Origin: an uncultured Flavobacteriales bacterium | GTDB taxonomy: Bacteria > Bacteroidota > Bacteroidia > Palsa-965 | Direction of reading: 5' to 3' | NCBI GenBank assembly: GCA_903873905.1 | Contig: CAIQQJ010000014.1 | Span: forward strand, 1-47,427 | DNA: 47,427 nt | Shown here: in pieces, positions 47,223-47,427 of the stretch | How the letters are laid out: each line of letters begins with the position of its first letter | Position numbering within the stretch: position 1 is the first letter of the stretch | Position numbers and translations under genes: made by a program | The notes under the pieces: generated by a model | Told to the model about the DNA's origin: nothing | What the model saw: only the letters and a program-made list of their open reading frames with translations | Database searches by the model: none

Positions 47223-47300
47223 GGAGAGTCTATTTTTCTCTAGGGAAACCTCTCCCGCTATCCGGTCGGCGGAGCTCCCTGCTATCCGGGGCTATTTCAC
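47223..47300. repeat. REP-like intergenic repeat near the right end
   Basis: GGAGAG (47223-47228) and CTCTCC (47250-47255) form an inverted pair. GCTATCCGG occurs twice (47257-47265 and 47281-47289) around a GGAGCTCC-type palindromic core. The TAGCCCCGGATAG sequence on the minus strand resembles a dispersed hairpin repeat that I recall from Flavobacteriia. It lies between convergent genes. Confidence 0.45.
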
Positions 47301-47322
47301 ACCATCGCAGTTTCAAAAAAAA

Positions 47323-47427
47323 TCAATTCACGCGCAAAAATCCCAAACGCAAATCAAACATTCCTCCTGCAATAACTTTTTTAGTATTCAGACAAGCAAA
47401 TCCACGTATACCCAAACTAGCAAAACG
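47323..47427 (-). CDS. probable outer-membrane protein, C-terminal fragment (runs off the window)
   Basis: The minus-strand frame is open from the window edge to a TGA at 47325-47323, giving 34 codons. The translation has FASLGIRGFACLNTKKVIAGG and ends MFDLRLGFLRVN. The alternating hydrophobic/aromatic strands and terminal LRLGFLRVN look like the last strands of a beta-barrel. It is too short to name a family, and convergence with the WG gene is consistent with a real gene. Confidence 0.45.
   Translation of the reverse strand, partial: RFASLGIRGFACLNTKKVIAGGMFDLRLGFLRVN

Overview
The window looks like chromosomal DNA of a member of the Bacteroidota. The evidence is the -7 promoter motif TAnnTTTG found just upstream of many start codons, the absence of Shine-Dalgarno sequences, a carboxypeptidase-regulatory-domain/OMP beta-barrel protein, a protein with GldN-like motifs, Bacteroidota-type ribosomal proteins (cysteine-poor L36, long S14), and the appended order rplQ-carA-eno-gltA, which I recall from this phylum. 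Both ends cut genes: an M28-type peptidase at the left (N-terminus only) and a probable outer-membrane protein at the right (last 34 codons only).

Left part (1-15.4 kb): unlinked housekeeping and envelope genes. On the minus strand are the M28 peptidase fragment, a PD40 beta-propeller exported protein, a polyprenol-phosphate mannosyltransferase-like GT2, a DinB-family protein, a protein with GldN-like motifs and acetyl-CoA synthetase. An RsbW-type anti-sigma kinase (plus) converges on a NtrC-type response regulator without a DNA-binding domain (minus). They are followed by a large outer-membrane beta-barrel protein (plus), a translationally coupled M48 metalloprotease/OMP pair (minus), and a divergent stand-alone Hint-domain protein (plus).

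Middle (15.5-38.3 kb, all minus strand): the fused str-S10-spc-alpha ribosomal superoperon reads rpsL-rpsG-fusA-rpsJ-rplCDWB-rpsS-rplV-rpsC-rplP-rpmC-rpsQ-rplNXE-rpsN-rpsH-rplFR-rpsE-rpmD-rplO-secY-map-infA-rpmJ-rpsMKD-rpoA-rplQ. A strong terminator follows rplQ, and then come carA, eno and a mitochondrial-type citrate synthase. tuf and adk are absent from their frequent places. rpmJ (39 aa) and rpmD (59 aa) are short and easily missed.

Right part (38.9-47.4 kb): a plus-strand cassette of KAS III, acyl carrier protein, second KAS III, SDR reductase, membrane GT2 and GNAT acyltransferase. It looks like a dedicated pathway that makes a short (3-hydroxy)acyl group on a private carrier protein and places it on a surface sugar; this is inference. 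After it come a small STAS/SEC14-like protein, an exported protein of unknown function and a WG-repeat lipoprotein.

The main non-coding features are two diverged copies of a roughly 230-nt structured intergenic element (about 11.3 and 16.95 kb), GC-rich hairpin repeats against the stop codons of eno and gltA, a REP-like element near the right end and several bidirectional terminators. I see no tRNA, rRNA, CRISPR, transposase or prophage genes.
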